64,000 bases of DNA, taken from NCBI GenBank assembly GCA_050331575.1, contig JBHJGS010000006.1:53276-117275 (forward strand). The letters are read 5' to 3'. Made by a program: the position numbers and the translations under genes. Shown here piece after piece: positions 9,338 to 18,587 of this stretch (the first letter of the stretch is position 1; each line of letters begins with the position of its first letter). A model generated the notes under the pieces. It saw nothing but the letters and a program-made list of their open reading frames with translations. It was not told where the DNA came from and ran no database searches. The stretch is from JBHJGS01 sp050331575. Lineage in GTDB: Bacteria > Pseudomonadota > Alphaproteobacteria > Sphingomonadales > Rhodothalassiaceae.

Positions 9338-12300
9338 ATGCGCATATTGTTTCATTTCGGCGCGCTCAGCGTGGCAGCGGCGTGCGGCCTGACCGCGGCC
9401 GCCGCCCAAGATCACACGCTGCTGCTGCGCCAGCCCGATCTGTCCGCCGACCATCTGGCCTTTGTCTATGCCGGTGACATCTGGGTCGCCCGACCCGACG
9501 GCAGCGATCCGCGTCGGCTGACCTCCAGCCCGGCCACCGAAGAGGCGCCGCGCTTCTCGCCGGACGGCCAATCCATCGCCTTCACCGCCAATTATCACGG
9601 CCATGATGATGTCTATGTCGTGCCCACACAGGGCGGCCAGCCGCAACGGCTGACCTGGCACCCGGGCGACGATCGGGTGCAAGGCTGGACCGCCGACGGC
9701 AAGGCGATCACCTTCACCTCGCACCGGGAGCGGGACCTGGCGCGGGCGCCGCACCTGTATGAGGTGTTGCCGACCGGCGGCGCGCCGCAGAAGGTCATGG
9801 AAGCGACGGTCTATGAGGCGGCTTATGCGCCAGACGGCGAGCGACTGGCCTATCTGCCCTTCGGCCCGGCCTATAATGGGCTGGACGGCGGCAGCTCCGG
9901 CTGGAAGCACTATCGCGGCGGCACCCAGCCTTATGTGGTTATCTATGACCTGTCCGCAGACGCCGCGCAGACCATCGATGGCGCCCGGGCCAACACCATC
10001 AATCCCATGTGGCTCGACGGCGATGTCTTTTTCCTGTCCGACCGGGACGGCAAGGCCCTGAATCTGTATCGCTATGACATGGACGGCGGCGGGCTGAGCC
10101 AGCTGACCCAGGAGAGCGGCTGGGACATCCGCAATGCCGCCGCTCACGGTGGCACGATCGTCTATGAAGTCGGCGGCCGGCTGAAGACGCTGGATGTGGA
10201 CAGCGGCAAGATCGCCGAGCTGCGCATCGCGATCCATCCCGATCTGCCACAGCTTCAACCCGGCTGGCGCGACGCCAAAGCCATGATCGACGCCATCGGC
10301 ATCTCGCCCACCGGCAAGCGTGTGCTGCTGACCGCGCGCGGCGACGTCTACACCGTGCCGGTGGACGATGGCAGCACCCGCAATCTGACCCGCAGCGACG
10401 GCGTGCGCCAGATGTCCGCCATCTGGTCGCCCAAGGGCGACAAGATCGCCTGGCTGAGTGACGCTGAGCACAGCCATGAACTGGTGGTGGCCGACCAGAC
10501 CGGGCTTGGCGAGGCGCGCACCTATTCATTGACCGGCGACACGCGCTATTTCCAACTTCTGGCCTTCACCGGCGATGGCAAGCGCATCGTCTTGCAGGAC
10601 AATCGACAGGACCTGCACGCCATCGACTTGGACAGTGGCGAGATCACCACCATCGCCGAGAATCCCCGTCGCGATACTTTCCAGATTTCGGTCACGGCGG
10701 ACGGGCGCTGGCTGGCCTTCACCCAAGTCCATGGCAATTTCAACCGGACGATCAACCTCTATGACTTTGAGTCCGGCGAGACGACCGAATTGACCGACCG
10801 GATGGCCGACGCCACCGAGCCCGCCTTCTCCCACGACGGCAAGCATCTGTTCTTCGCGGCCTCCACCAATGTGGGGCCCAAGCAGGTGGGCCTGGATATG
10901 TCCAGCCAGGAAGAACCGGAACGCCGCGGGCTTTATGCCATCGTTTTGGCCGCAGACGGCCGCTCCCCGCTGCTGCCCAAGCCGGGCGACGAGGCGGTCT
11001 CCGACGAAGACGCCGACGCCGACGCTGAAGACAAAGATAAAGAGACCGAGGGTGAGGGCGACGACGCCAAGGCCGAAGAGGCCGACCCGGACAAGGCCGT
11101 GACCATCGATCTGGAGGGCATTGGCGACCGTGTCGTGCCGCTGCCGGTGGCGCTGCGCAATTATGCCGATCTGGCCGCCGGTGAGGACGGCAAGCTCTAC
11201 TTCCTGGACCGCGTCCAGCCAGGCACGACCGATGAGCCGCCGGGATCGACGCCGGCCAAGGAAAACGCCCTCTTGCGCTTTGATTTCGAAAAAAAGGAGG
11301 TTGCCGACCTGGCCACCGGCATCACCGGCTTCGAACTGAGCGCCACCGGCAGCCATCTGGTCGCGCGGCAGACCGGCAACGGCATCGCCACGGCGAAGAT
11401 CGGCGACAAGATCGAGCTGAAGCCGGTCAAGCTGAACGATGTGCGCGCCATCGTTGACCCGCGCAAGGAATGGGCGCAGATCCTGGGTGATGTCTGGCGC
11501 ATGGAGAAGGAGTTTTTCTATGCCGAGGATCTGCACGGCCTGGACTGGGACGGCGTCTACAAGCGCTATGCCGCGCTTCTGCCCCATGTCGGCCGGCGCG
11601 AGGATCTGAACGATCTGATCGTGGAGATGATCGCGGAAATGCAGGTCGGCCACAACCGTGCCGGCGGCGGCGATGTACACCGCCCCGATCGGGTCCAAGT
11701 GGGCCTGCTGGGCGCGGATCTGGAGGTGGAAAACAATCGCTACCGCATCACGCGCATCTATGATGGCGAGGCCTGGAACCCGTTTCTGGAGGCGCCGCTG
11801 GCCGTGCCCGGCGTCGATGTGGACGAAGGCGACTATATTCTGGCAGTCAACGGCCGGGAGGTGACCGCGGAAGACAATCTCTACCGCCATCTGGAAGGGA
11901 CCGTCGGCGACCAGGTGGTGCTGACGGTCAGCGCCAGCCCCGACGGCGACGGCCGCGAGGTCACCGTCACACCGATCGACAATGAGCGGGCCTTGCGGCT
12001 GTGGGCGTGGATCGAGCAGTCGCGCGCCTATGTCGAGGAGAAGACCGACGGCCGGGTCGGCTATGTCTATCTGCCCAACACCGGCGGGGCGGGCTATACC
12101 TTCTTCAACCGCATGTTCTTCGCCCAGGCCGACAAGCCGGCGATGATCATCGACGAGCGCGCCAATGGCGGCGGCCAGGCGGCCAACTACATCACCGACG
12201 TGCTTGGCCGCTCCTATCTGGCCGGGTGGAAGGTGCGCGACGGCGATGTGTTCAACACGCCGGGCGGCGCGGTGTTCGGGCCCAAGGTCATGCTGATCGA

Positions 12301-12661
12301 CCAGGATGCCGGCTCCGGCGGGGATTTCTTGCCCTATTCGTTCCGGCATGAGGGGCTGGGCCCGCTGATCGGCACGCGCACCTGGGGCGGCCTGATCGGC
12401 ATCTCCGCCAATCCGCGCCTGATCGACGGTGGCTTCTTGACCGTGCCCTTCTTCCGCTTCTTCAATCCCGATGGCGAATGGACCATCGAGAATGAGGGCG
12501 TGGCGCCGGACATCGAGGTGGTCCAGGACCCGGTCGCGGTCAATCGCGGAGAAGATCCGCAACTGGACGCCGCCATCGCTGAGGTGCTGAAACGGCTCGA
12601 GGCCCATGAGCCCGTCGCCCGCGAAGAGGCCCCGGACACGCCGGACCGGTTGGGACAATAG
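9338..12661 (+). CDS. Tricorn-type S41 protease with TolB-like propellers and PDZ
   Basis: Large secreted peptidase (1107 residues) built like archaeal tricorn protease: signal peptide (1-23), six- and seven-bladed beta-propeller regions (about 25-730), a PDZ domain (about 790-885) and a C-terminal tail-specific-protease domain. The catalytic set is visible as His772 (VGHNR), Ser993 (AGSGGD) and Glu1053 (NEGVAPD); the spacings of 221 and 60 residues match the His746/Ser965/Glu1023 layout of the Thermoplasma enzyme. It should trim oligopeptides. ATG 9338 is chosen for its ribosome site and signal peptide. Odd feature: a very acidic Asp/Glu/Ala/Lys linker at about 551-590, between the propeller regions. 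A dispersed repeat follows the stop. Confidence 0.9.
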   Translation: MRILFHFGALSVAAACGLTAAAAQDHTLLLRQPDLSADHLAFVYAGDIWVARPDGSDPRRLTSSPATEEAPRFSPDGQSIAFTANYHGHDDVYVVPTQGGQPQRLTWHPGDDRVQGWTADGKAITFTSHRERDLARAPHLYEVLPTGGAPQKVMEATVYEAAYAPDGERLAYLPFGPAYNGLDGGSSGWKHYRGGTQPYVVIYDLSADAAQTIDGARANTINPMWLDGDVFFLSDRDGKALNLYRYDMDGGGLSQLTQESGWDIRNAAAHGGTIVYEVGGRLKTLDVDSGKIAELRIAIHPDLPQLQPGWRDAKAMIDAIGISPTGKRVLLTARGDVYTVPVDDGSTRNLTRSDGVRQMSAIWSPKGDKIAWLSDAEHSHELVVADQTGLGEARTYSLTGDTRYFQLLAFTGDGKRIVLQDNRQDLHAIDLDSGEITTIAENPRRDTFQISVTADGRWLAFTQVHGNFNRTINLYDFESGETTELTDRMADATEPAFSHDGKHLFFAASTNVGPKQVGLDMSSQEEPERRGLYAIVLAADGRSPLLPKPGDEAVSDEDADADAEDKDKETEGEGDDAKAEEADPDKAVTIDLEGIGDRVVPLPVALRNYADLAAGEDGKLYFLDRVQPGTTDEPPGSTPAKENALLRFDFEKKEVADLATGITGFELSATGSHLVARQTGNGIATAKIGDKIELKPVKLNDVRAIVDPRKEWAQILGDVWRMEKEFFYAEDLHGLDWDGVYKRYAALLPHVGRREDLNDLIVEMIAEMQVGHNRAGGGDVHRPDRVQVGLLGADLEVENNRYRITRIYDGEAWNPFLEAPLAVPGVDVDEGDYILAVNGREVTAEDNLYRHLEGTVGDQVVLTVSASPDGDGREVTVTPIDNERALRLWAWIEQSRAYVEEKTDGRVGYVYLPNTGGAGYTFFNRMFFAQADKPAMIIDERANGGGQAANYITDVLGRSYLAGWKVRDGDVFNTPGGAVFGPKVMLIDQDAGSGGDFLPYSFRHEGLGPLIGTRTWGGLIGISANPRLIDGGFLTVPFFRFFNPDGEWTIENEGVAPDIEVVQDPVAVNRGEDPQLDAAIAEVLKRLEAHEPVAREEAPDTPDRLGQ

Positions 12662-12748
12662 CGCCCTTTGGGGCATTATCCGATCCATCGCAATCGCGAT
12701 GGATCGAATGAAAGGGCCCGCCTTTGATGGGGCGAGCACCGTTGCTCC
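12659..12748 (-). repeat. Dispersed palindromic intergenic repeat, copy A
   Basis: On the minus strand it reads GGAGCAACGGTGCTCG, then AAGGCGGGCCCTTT, then the palindromic arm CGATCCATCGCGATTGCGATGGATCG, then GATAATGCCCC. All three blocks recur in copy C at 28760. It lies between the tricorn protease stop and thrB, with the protease TAG stop about 10 bases outside the conserved edge. Confidence 0.8.
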
Positions 12749-12860
12749 AAGTCCGCCGGGCTGCGGTACAGTGGCCCGGCATTTTGTCCGCGCGGCGCGC
12801 GGGCGCTCGCCACATCGCCGCCCTCTTGCCTTTTGACGCGTGGCGCGGGAAGAGCAGAGA

Positions 12861-13811
12861 ATGCTTCACCGCCCCGCGTCATCCGCTACAGCGTCCGCAC
12901 CGGCTAGTATCGGCAATGTCGGTGTCGGCTTTGACGTTTTGGGGCAGGCCTTTGATGCGGTCCGCGATCAGGTGACCGCCCACCGCACCGAGGCCGGTGT
13001 CACCCTGGGCACGGTCGGCGGTCTGATTGATCGGCTGCCTGCACAGCTGGCGCGAAACACGGCCCTCGCGGCAGCCGACGCGCTGTTGGCTGAGCAAGGC
13101 CGGCCCTTCGGTGTTCGCCTCGATATCGTCAAGGGCGTGCCGATGAGCGCGGGTATGGGCGGTTCGGCGGCCTCTGCGGTGGCCGCGGCGCTGGCCGTGA
13201 ACGCGCTGCTGCCCGACCCGATGCCGCTTCCGGCGTTGCTGCCCTATGCGCTGGCCGGGGAAACCGTTTCCGCCGACCCGCCCCCTTGGGACAATGTCAT
13301 GGCCAGTCTTTTAGGCGGCCTTGTCATCGCGGCGCGGCTGGATCCGTGCCATGTGCACCGACTGCCGGTGCCCGCGGGCATCGCATGCCTTCTGTTTCAT
13401 CCCGCCCAGCATATTGAGACCCGGGCGGCCCGCTCGATCTTGAAGCCGCAGGTGGCGATGACCGATACGGTAGAGCATGCGCGCCGGCTGGCCGCGTTCG
13501 TCGCTGGCTGCTGCACCGATGATCCCGCCTTAATCCGTGCCGGCTTGGACGATCTGCTGGTGGAACCGCAGCGAGCGCATTTGTTGCCGGGTTTCAGCGA
13601 TTTGAAGCGCGCGGCTGTGTCGGCCGGCGCTTTGGGCTTTTCCTTCTCCGGCTCCGGTCCGTCGGTGTTCGCCTGGGTGGCAGAGGCGCAAAAGGGCCCG
13701 GTTCGCGAGGCCATCATGACCGTGTTCAACCAGCATTATCTGCCCGTCACGGCATATGAGGCGCCGATCGCCTCGGCGGGCGCGCGGCTGGAGCAGACGG
13801 CATGCGCCTAA
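12861..13811 (+). CDS. thrB: Homoserine kinase, GHMP family
   Basis: Phosphorylates homoserine to O-phosphohomoserine, the substrate of the next gene's product. The 316-residue protein has the GHMP layout: an N-terminal substrate motif (ASIGNVGVGFDVLG), the phosphate-binding loop VPMSAGMGGSAASAVAA near residues 91-107, and the C-terminal GHMP motif around FSFSGSGPSVFAW. I use ATG 12861; a GTG at 12840 would add seven residues. thrC overlaps its end by ten bases. Many Alphaproteobacteria use an unrelated APH-fold homoserine kinase, so a GHMP-type ThrB next to thrC resembles the gammaproteobacterial arrangement. Confidence 0.93.
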   Translation: MLHRPASSATASAPASIGNVGVGFDVLGQAFDAVRDQVTAHRTEAGVTLGTVGGLIDRLPAQLARNTALAAADALLAEQGRPFGVRLDIVKGVPMSAGMGGSAASAVAAALAVNALLPDPMPLPALLPYALAGETVSADPPPWDNVMASLLGGLVIAARLDPCHVHRLPVPAGIACLLFHPAQHIETRAARSILKPQVAMTDTVEHARRLAAFVAGCCTDDPALIRAGLDDLLVEPQRAHLLPGFSDLKRAAVSAGALGFSFSGSGPSVFAWVAEAQKGPVREAIMTVFNQHYLPVTAYEAPIASAGARLEQTACA

Positions 13812-15079
13812 TCAGCACCGCGGATGCTCACGAGCAGGCACCGATCTCGGCGGCAATTCTCAGCGGTGCGGCGCCCGACGGTGGGCTTTATGCGCCCGAG
13901 CCGCTCCCCCGGCTGGATCTGGCCGCTCTGGACCCGGGGGCAGGGCTGCCGCGTCTGGCGCATGCGCTTTTGGCACCGTTCTTTTCAAACGACCCGCTCG
14001 CCAGCGCCCTGGAGAAGGTGTGCGCCTCCGTGTTCGATTTTCCCTGTCCATTGGTGCCGGTTTGTGAAGGCTTTTCGGCATTGGAGCTGTTTCATGGGCC
14101 GACCGGGGCCTTCAAGGATTTCGGTGCGCGCTTTTTGATGGCGATGTTGGGCCGGCTCATGCGGCGCGACCGGCCGCTGACGATCCTCGTGGCAACCTCC
14201 GGCGATACAGGCGGCGCGGTCGGCCACGCTGCGGAAAGCCAGCAAGGCCCGCGCACCCTCATCTTGTATCCGCACGGCCGCGTCTCGGAGTTTCAAGAGC
14301 ATCAGCTGTCTTGCTGGCGCGCCCCGGTTCAGGCGATCCGCGTGCGCGGTGATTTCGATGCCTGCCAGGCGCTGGTCAAACAAGCCTTTGCCGACCGCGC
14401 CTTGTTGCGGCGCTACGGCCTTACCTCGGCCAACTCGATCAATATCGCCCGCTTGCTTCCGCAGATGGTCTATTGGGCGTGGGCCGCGCTGACGGTCCGG
14501 CGCACCACCGGCCAGGCGCCGGGGCTCATCGTGCCCACCGGCAATCTGGGCAACGCGGTTGCGGCCCTTTATGCGCGCGCGCTCGGCCTGCCGATCGGCC
14601 CCGTGATCCTGGCAACCAATGCCAATGCCACGCTGGCGGACTGGGCAAGCAGCGGCCGCTATGATCCCCGTCCCTCCATCGCCACCCTGGCCAATGCCAT
14701 GGATGTCGGCGCCCCAAGCAATTTCGCCCGGCTGCAGCGTCTGGCCGGCGCGCCCGGGCCGGTGCGGGTGGAGCGTGTCGAGGACGCGGCTATCCGCGCC
14801 CGCATTAAGGCGGACTTTGACCGGTTCGGCTATGTCTGGTGCCCGCATTCCGCCTGCGCTGCGGACGCCTATGCGCGCCTGGATGCCTCCGACCGGTCCC
14901 GGCCCTGGCTGGCCGGTGCCACCGCTCACCCGTTCAAGTTCGCCAACGTGGTGGAACCGCTGATCGGGCAACGCTTGCACCCGCCACCGCCACTGGCGGC
15001 GGTGCTTGACCGGCCGGCCCAAGCGATCGATCTGCCCCGCGCGGACCTGAACAGCCTGGCCGGCATTCTGGCGACCTGA
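13802..15079 (+). CDS. thrC: Threonine synthase
   Basis: PLP enzyme of fold type II that converts O-phosphohomoserine to threonine and phosphate. The cofactor lysine is Lys105 in HGPTGAFKDFGAR, and the phosphate-binding segment ATSGDTGGAVGHAA follows. The 425-residue length is close to the Escherichia coli enzyme. It overlaps thrB by ten bases, so the two form a translationally coupled pair. It ends inside the start of dispersed repeat copy B, which separates it from the convergent hslU. Confidence 0.95.
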   Translation: MRLISTADAHEQAPISAAILSGAAPDGGLYAPEPLPRLDLAALDPGAGLPRLAHALLAPFFSNDPLASALEKVCASVFDFPCPLVPVCEGFSALELFHGPTGAFKDFGARFLMAMLGRLMRRDRPLTILVATSGDTGGAVGHAAESQQGPRTLILYPHGRVSEFQEHQLSCWRAPVQAIRVRGDFDACQALVKQAFADRALLRRYGLTSANSINIARLLPQMVYWAWAALTVRRTTGQAPGLIVPTGNLGNAVAALYARALGLPIGPVILATNANATLADWASSGRYDPRPSIATLANAMDVGAPSNFARLQRLAGAPGPVRVERVEDAAIRARIKADFDRFGYVWCPHSACAADAYARLDASDRSRPWLAGATAHPFKFANVVEPLIGQRLHPPPPLAAVLDRPAQAIDLPRADLNSLAGILAT

Positions 15080-15126
15080 GGCCTTGTCCGATCCATCCCG
15101 AGCGCGATTAATCCGATGGTGCCCTA
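15080..15126 (+). repeat. Dispersed palindromic intergenic repeat, copy B
   Basis: GGCCTTGTCCGATCCATCCC, then GAGCGCGATTAATCCGATGG, then TGCCCTA. It matches the palindromic arm and right edge of the family and lacks the left GAGCA arm. It fills the gap between convergent thrC and hslU, and its terminal CTA is the complement of the hslU TAG stop codon. Confidence 0.75.
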
Positions 15127-16431
15127 CAGAATGAACCGGCTCAAATCGGTGTCGCGCGCGAGGTCCTTCACAGCGGATTCAACATAGCCGCGATCGACGG
15201 TGACGGTTTCGCCGGCCCGATCAGACGCGGTGAACGAGACCTCGTCGAGCACCTTTTCGATCAGCGTGTGCAGCCGCCGCGCGCCGATATTTTCCACGCT
15301 CTCATTCACCTCTGCGGACAGGCTGGCCAGCGCGTCGATGCCGTCCTCGGTGAAGTCCAGCGTCACCTTCTCGACGCTCATCAGTGCCTTGTATTGCTTG
15401 ATCAGGGAGTTTTCCGGCTCGGTCAGGATGCGCCGGAAATCCTCCCGGCTGAGCGCGCCCAGCTCCACGCGGATCGGCAGCCGGCCCTGCAATTCCGGCA
15501 AAAGGTCCGACGGCTTGGCCAGGTGAAAGGCGCCAGAGGCAATGAACAGAATATGATCGGTCTGCACCGCGCCATAGCGGGTCGACACCGTGGTGCCCTC
15601 CAGCAACGGCAGCAGGTCGCGCTGCACGCCCTCGCGGCTGACATCGGCGCCGCGGCGTTCCTCCTGCGCGCAGATCTTGTCAATCTCGTCGAGGAACACG
15701 ATGCCGGATTGTTCGGTCACATGGATCGCCTCGCGGTTGATCGCCTCCTCATCCAGCAGCTTGTCGGATTCCTCCTCCAACAGCACGTCATAGGCATCCG
15801 ACACGGTCATCTTCCGGCGCACGGTGCGCTGGCCGAACGCCTTGCCCAGCAAGTCGGACAGATTGACCATGCTCATCTGCGCGCCGGGCATGCCGGGAAT
15901 GTCCATCATCGGCGCCCCGCCGCCGGTGTCGGCCACCTCCAGCTCGATCTCGCGCTCCGCCAAAGACCCCTCGCGCAGCATCTTGCGGAATTTCTGCCGG
16001 GCGCTGTCACCACTGCCCTGGCCGGTCAGCGCATCGAGCACGCGTTCCTCGGCATTCAGCTCCGCTTGCGCCTTGACCTCCTTGCGGCGCCGCTCCCGGA
16101 TCATGGTGCGCGCGGCCTCCACCAGATCGCGCACGATCTGTTCGACATCGCGGCCGACATAACCGACCTCGGTGAATTTGGTCGCCTCCACCTTCAGAAA
16201 CGGCGCGCGGGCCAGCTTGGCCAGGCGGCGCGAAATCTCCGTCTTGCCCACGCCGGTGGGGCCGATCATCAGGATATTTTTCGGCAGCACCTCGTCCTTC
16301 AGGCTGTCATCCAGCTGCTGCCGGCGCCAGCGATTGCGCAGCGCGATGGCGACGGCGCGCTTGGCGGCATGCTGGCCGATGATGAAGCGGTCCAGCTCAT
16401 GGACGATCTCGCGGGGGGAAAAGTCGGTCAT
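15124..16431 (-). CDS. hslU: HslU, ATPase subunit of the HslVU protease
   Basis: AAA+ unfoldase that feeds substrates into the HslV chamber. The 435-residue protein has the Walker A loop GPTGVGKT at residues 57-64, the Walker B motif GIVFLDEID near 246-254, the intermediate domain between them, and the conserved C-terminal tail ending SRFIL that activates HslV. It overlaps hslV by four bases and is translated after it. Its TAG stop lies in repeat copy B. Confidence 0.97.
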   Translation of the reverse strand: MTDFSPREIVHELDRFIIGQHAAKRAVAIALRNRWRRQQLDDSLKDEVLPKNILMIGPTGVGKTEISRRLAKLARAPFLKVEATKFTEVGYVGRDVEQIVRDLVEAARTMIRERRRKEVKAQAELNAEERVLDALTGQGSGDSARQKFRKMLREGSLAEREIELEVADTGGGAPMMDIPGMPGAQMSMVNLSDLLGKAFGQRTVRRKMTVSDAYDVLLEEESDKLLDEEAINREAIHVTEQSGIVFLDEIDKICAQEERRGADVSREGVQRDLLPLLEGTTVSTRYGAVQTDHILFIASGAFHLAKPSDLLPELQGRLPIRVELGALSREDFRRILTEPENSLIKQYKALMSVEKVTLDFTEDGIDALASLSAEVNESVENIGARRLHTLIEKVLDEVSFTASDRAGETVTVDRGYVESAVKDLARDTDLSRFIL

Positions 16432-16982
16432 GAAAGGTCGAGGCTTTCCATTATGATTTGGTTATTGGTGTAAACGCAGATATCCGCGGCGACGGTCATG
16501 GCGCGGCGGGCGACGTCCTCGGCGTCCAGATCCAGATCAGCAAGCGCGCGTGCTGCGGCCAGCGCGTAATTGCCGCCCGAGCCGATGCCGATCAGCCCGT
16601 CATCGGGTTCCAGCACATCGCCCTGGCCGGTCAGCAGCAGCGACACAGACTTGTCCGCAACCGCCAGCATCGCCTCCAGCCGGCGCAGATAGCGATCGGT
16701 GCGCCAGTCCTTAGCCAGTTCCACGCAGGCGCGCATCAACTGGCCCGGATGCCGCTCCAGCTTGGTTTCCAGCCGCTCTAGCAGGGTGAAGGCGTCGGCG
16801 GTGGCGCCGGCGAAACCCGCCAGAATGTCGCCGCGGGCCAGCCGGCGCACCTTGCGCGCGCCCGCCTTCATCACGGTCTGGCCGACGGACACCTGTCCGT
16901 CCCCGGCCATCACCACCTTGTTTGCTTTGCGCACGCACAAGATTGTCGTGCCGTGCCAGGAAGAAGAGGAGGTCTCAGTCAT
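16428..16982 (-). CDS. hslV: HslV, peptidase subunit of the HslVU protease
   Basis: Proteasome-like threonine peptidase of 184 residues. The mature N-terminal nucleophile should be Thr12 in the sequence HG-TTILCVRK, after an eleven-residue propeptide; the Gly-rich AGDGQVSVGQ segment and SGGNYALAAARAL region are typical. The reading frame is open for 260 bases upstream, but family alignment puts the start at ATG 16982. No Shine-Dalgarno is present before it. An RpoH-like promoter ends nine bases upstream, so the mRNA may be leaderless or nearly so. It forms an operon with hslU. Confidence 0.95.
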   Translation of the reverse strand: MTETSSSSWHGTTILCVRKANKVVMAGDGQVSVGQTVMKAGARKVRRLARGDILAGFAGATADAFTLLERLETKLERHPGQLMRACVELAKDWRTDRYLRRLEAMLAVADKSVSLLLTGQGDVLEPDDGLIGIGSGGNYALAAARALADLDLDAEDVARRAMTVAADICVYTNNQIIMESLDLS

Positions 16983-17329
16983 GAGCCGGGATATAAGCCC
17001 CCAGCCCCGCGCCGCAAGGCGGGGCGGTCGGCGCAACGCGTGGTGAGCCGCAAGACGTCCCTCGCTTGCCGAAGGAACACGCCACGGTCTGTTTTGCCGG
17101 AAGCTTAGCCCAGGATTGAAACGCCAGCCGATCAGTGCGGCCCGCGAAACGGCCCCAAAATGCATCAATCCCCAAGGTATGCATGGGCGCCAAAGATAGC
17201 ATACCGACCGACGGAGTCGTGCGTCGGGGTCTGACCGCACCACCCCCTAGCCCGCCTCGGCCCGCCTTGTTATAGGCAGCCTCGCACAGGCGCCCGCCCG
17301 TCGCCCTCATGTTCCAGGATCCCCCGCCC
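16983..17329. other. Divergent intergenic region, hslV / hisB
   Basis: About 347 bases between the divergent hslV and hisB starts. Apart from the RpoH-type promoter, I see only a possible TTGTTATAGG -10 region near 17265-17275 for hisB. No small gene or repeat copy is evident. Confidence 0.4.
16991..17018 (-). promoter_or_regulatory. RpoH (heat shock) type promoter of hslVU
   Basis: On the minus strand, CTTG (17018-17015), a 17-base spacer and CTTATAT (16997-16991) match the alphaproteobacterial RpoH pattern CTTG-N17/18-CYTATNT. Predicted initiation lies about 5-8 bases downstream, only a few bases before the hslV ATG at 16982. HslVU is a classical heat-shock operon, which supports the reading. 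Confidence 0.65.
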
Positions 17330-17917
17330 ATGCGTCAGGCGTCGATCAGCCGTCAAACCAAGGAAACCGACATTTCCGCCACGCTCCGGCTGGACGGCAC
17401 CGGCGTGGCCGAGATTGCCACCGGGGTCGGCTTCTTCGACCATATGCTGGATCAGCTGGCGCGCCATGGCGGGCTTGACTTGACGCTGACATGCCGGGGT
17501 GATCTGCATATCGATGCCCATCACACGGTGGAGGATTGCGGCATCGTGCTGGGCCAGGCGCTGGCCCAGGCCTTGGGCGACAAGCGGGGGGTGGAGCGCT
17601 ACGGCCATGCCTATGCGCCAATGGACGAGGCCCTGGCGCGCGCGGCGATCGACCTGTCCGGCCGGCCGCATCTGTCTTGGCGGGTGCGCTTCACCCAGCC
17701 GCGCCTGGGCGAGATGGACAGTGAATTGGTCGAGGAATTCTTCAAGGCCGTCGCCCAGCACGGCAAATTCGCCCTGCATGTCGACCAACTGGCCGGGGAA
17801 AACAATCACCACATCGTCGAGGCCTGCTTCAAGGCCACCGCCCGGGCGTTGAAGGCCGCGGTCAAGATCGATCCGGCCCGGGCCGATGCCATTCCCTCCA
17901 CCAAGGGCGCCCTGTAA
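17330..17917 (+). CDS. hisB: Imidazoleglycerol-phosphate dehydratase
   Basis: Sixth step of histidine synthesis: dehydrates imidazole-glycerol phosphate to imidazole-acetol phosphate. This is the monofunctional form (195 residues) without the phosphatase domain of enteric HisB. The manganese-binding histidine clusters are visible as GFFDHMLDQLARHG, DAHHTVEDCG and GENNHHIVEA. I start at ATG 17330, seven codons inside the open frame, because it gives the usual RQASISRQTKETD N-terminus and has AGGA upstream. First gene of the his operon; hisH starts four bases after its stop. Confidence 0.95.
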   Translation: MRQASISRQTKETDISATLRLDGTGVAEIATGVGFFDHMLDQLARHGGLDLTLTCRGDLHIDAHHTVEDCGIVLGQALAQALGDKRGVERYGHAYAPMDEALARAAIDLSGRPHLSWRVRFTQPRLGEMDSELVEEFFKAVAQHGKFALHVDQLAGENNHHIVEACFKATARALKAAVKIDPARADAIPSTKGAL

Positions 17918-17921
17918 CGCC

Positions 17922-18575
17922 ATGGCGGAAACCGTTGCATTGATCGATTACGGCTCAGGCAATCTGCGCTCGGCGGAGAAGGCTCTGGTGCACGCGGCAC
18001 AGACCGCGGGCCTGAAGCGGCGCATCCTGGTTACCGACAATCCCGATCAGGTGGCAGCGGCCGATCGGGTGGTGCTGCCCGGCGTCGGCGCCTTTGCGGA
18101 CTGCTATCAGGGGCTGGCGGCGATCGACGGTCTGATCGACGTGCTGCACGGCGTGCGCGACGCCGATCGGCCCTTGCTGGGCATCTGTGTGGGCATGCAG
18201 CTGTTGGCGCGCGAGGGCTTTGAGCATGGCCGACATAAGGGCTTCGGCTGGATCGATGCGGTGGTTGGGCCGTTGAAGACCGACGACCCGGCGCTGAAGA
18301 TCCCGCATATGGGCTGGAATACCCTGGCGATGACCCAAGCCGGAGCCATTCACCCGATGTTGAAGGGCATCCAAGCCGGAGACCATGCCTATTTCGTGCA
18401 CAGCTACCATATGGCGTGTCAATCACACGGTCTGTGTCTGGCGCATACGGACTATGGCGGACCGGTCGTCGCCATGGTGGCCAATCGCGCCGTGGTGGGA
18501 ACGCAATTCCACCCGGAAAAGAGCCAGCAACTGGGCCAGAAGATCTTAACCAATTTCCTGCAATGGCAGCCATGA
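17922..18575 (+). CDS. hisH: Imidazole glycerol phosphate synthase, glutaminase subunit
   Basis: Class I glutamine amidotransferase that supplies ammonia to HisF. The catalytic triad is Cys89 (LLGICVGMQLL), His197 and Glu199 (QFHPEKSQ). The N-terminal motif LIDYGSGNLRS is standard. ATG 17922, directly after the hisB stop, gives the normal 217-residue length; an in-frame ATG at 17886 lies inside hisB. A GNAT gene, not hisA, follows 12 bases later. Confidence 0.95.
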   Translation: MAETVALIDYGSGNLRSAEKALVHAAQTAGLKRRILVTDNPDQVAAADRVVLPGVGAFADCYQGLAAIDGLIDVLHGVRDADRPLLGICVGMQLLAREGFEHGRHKGFGWIDAVVGPLKTDDPALKIPHMGWNTLAMTQAGAIHPMLKGIQAGDHAYFVHSYHMACQSHGLCLAHTDYGGPVVAMVANRAVVGTQFHPEKSQQLGQKILTNFLQWQP

Positions 18576-18587
18576 GGGACGGGCGGC

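Noticed and set aside
10526..12739. Open frame of over 700 codons antisense to the tricorn-like protease
   Set aside because: No ribosome site or recognisable motifs; the plus-strand frame has a complete catalytic set.
17085..17120. GGAAC at about 17089 considered as an EcfG -35 element for hisB
   Set aside because: No CGTT occurs 16-17 bases downstream.
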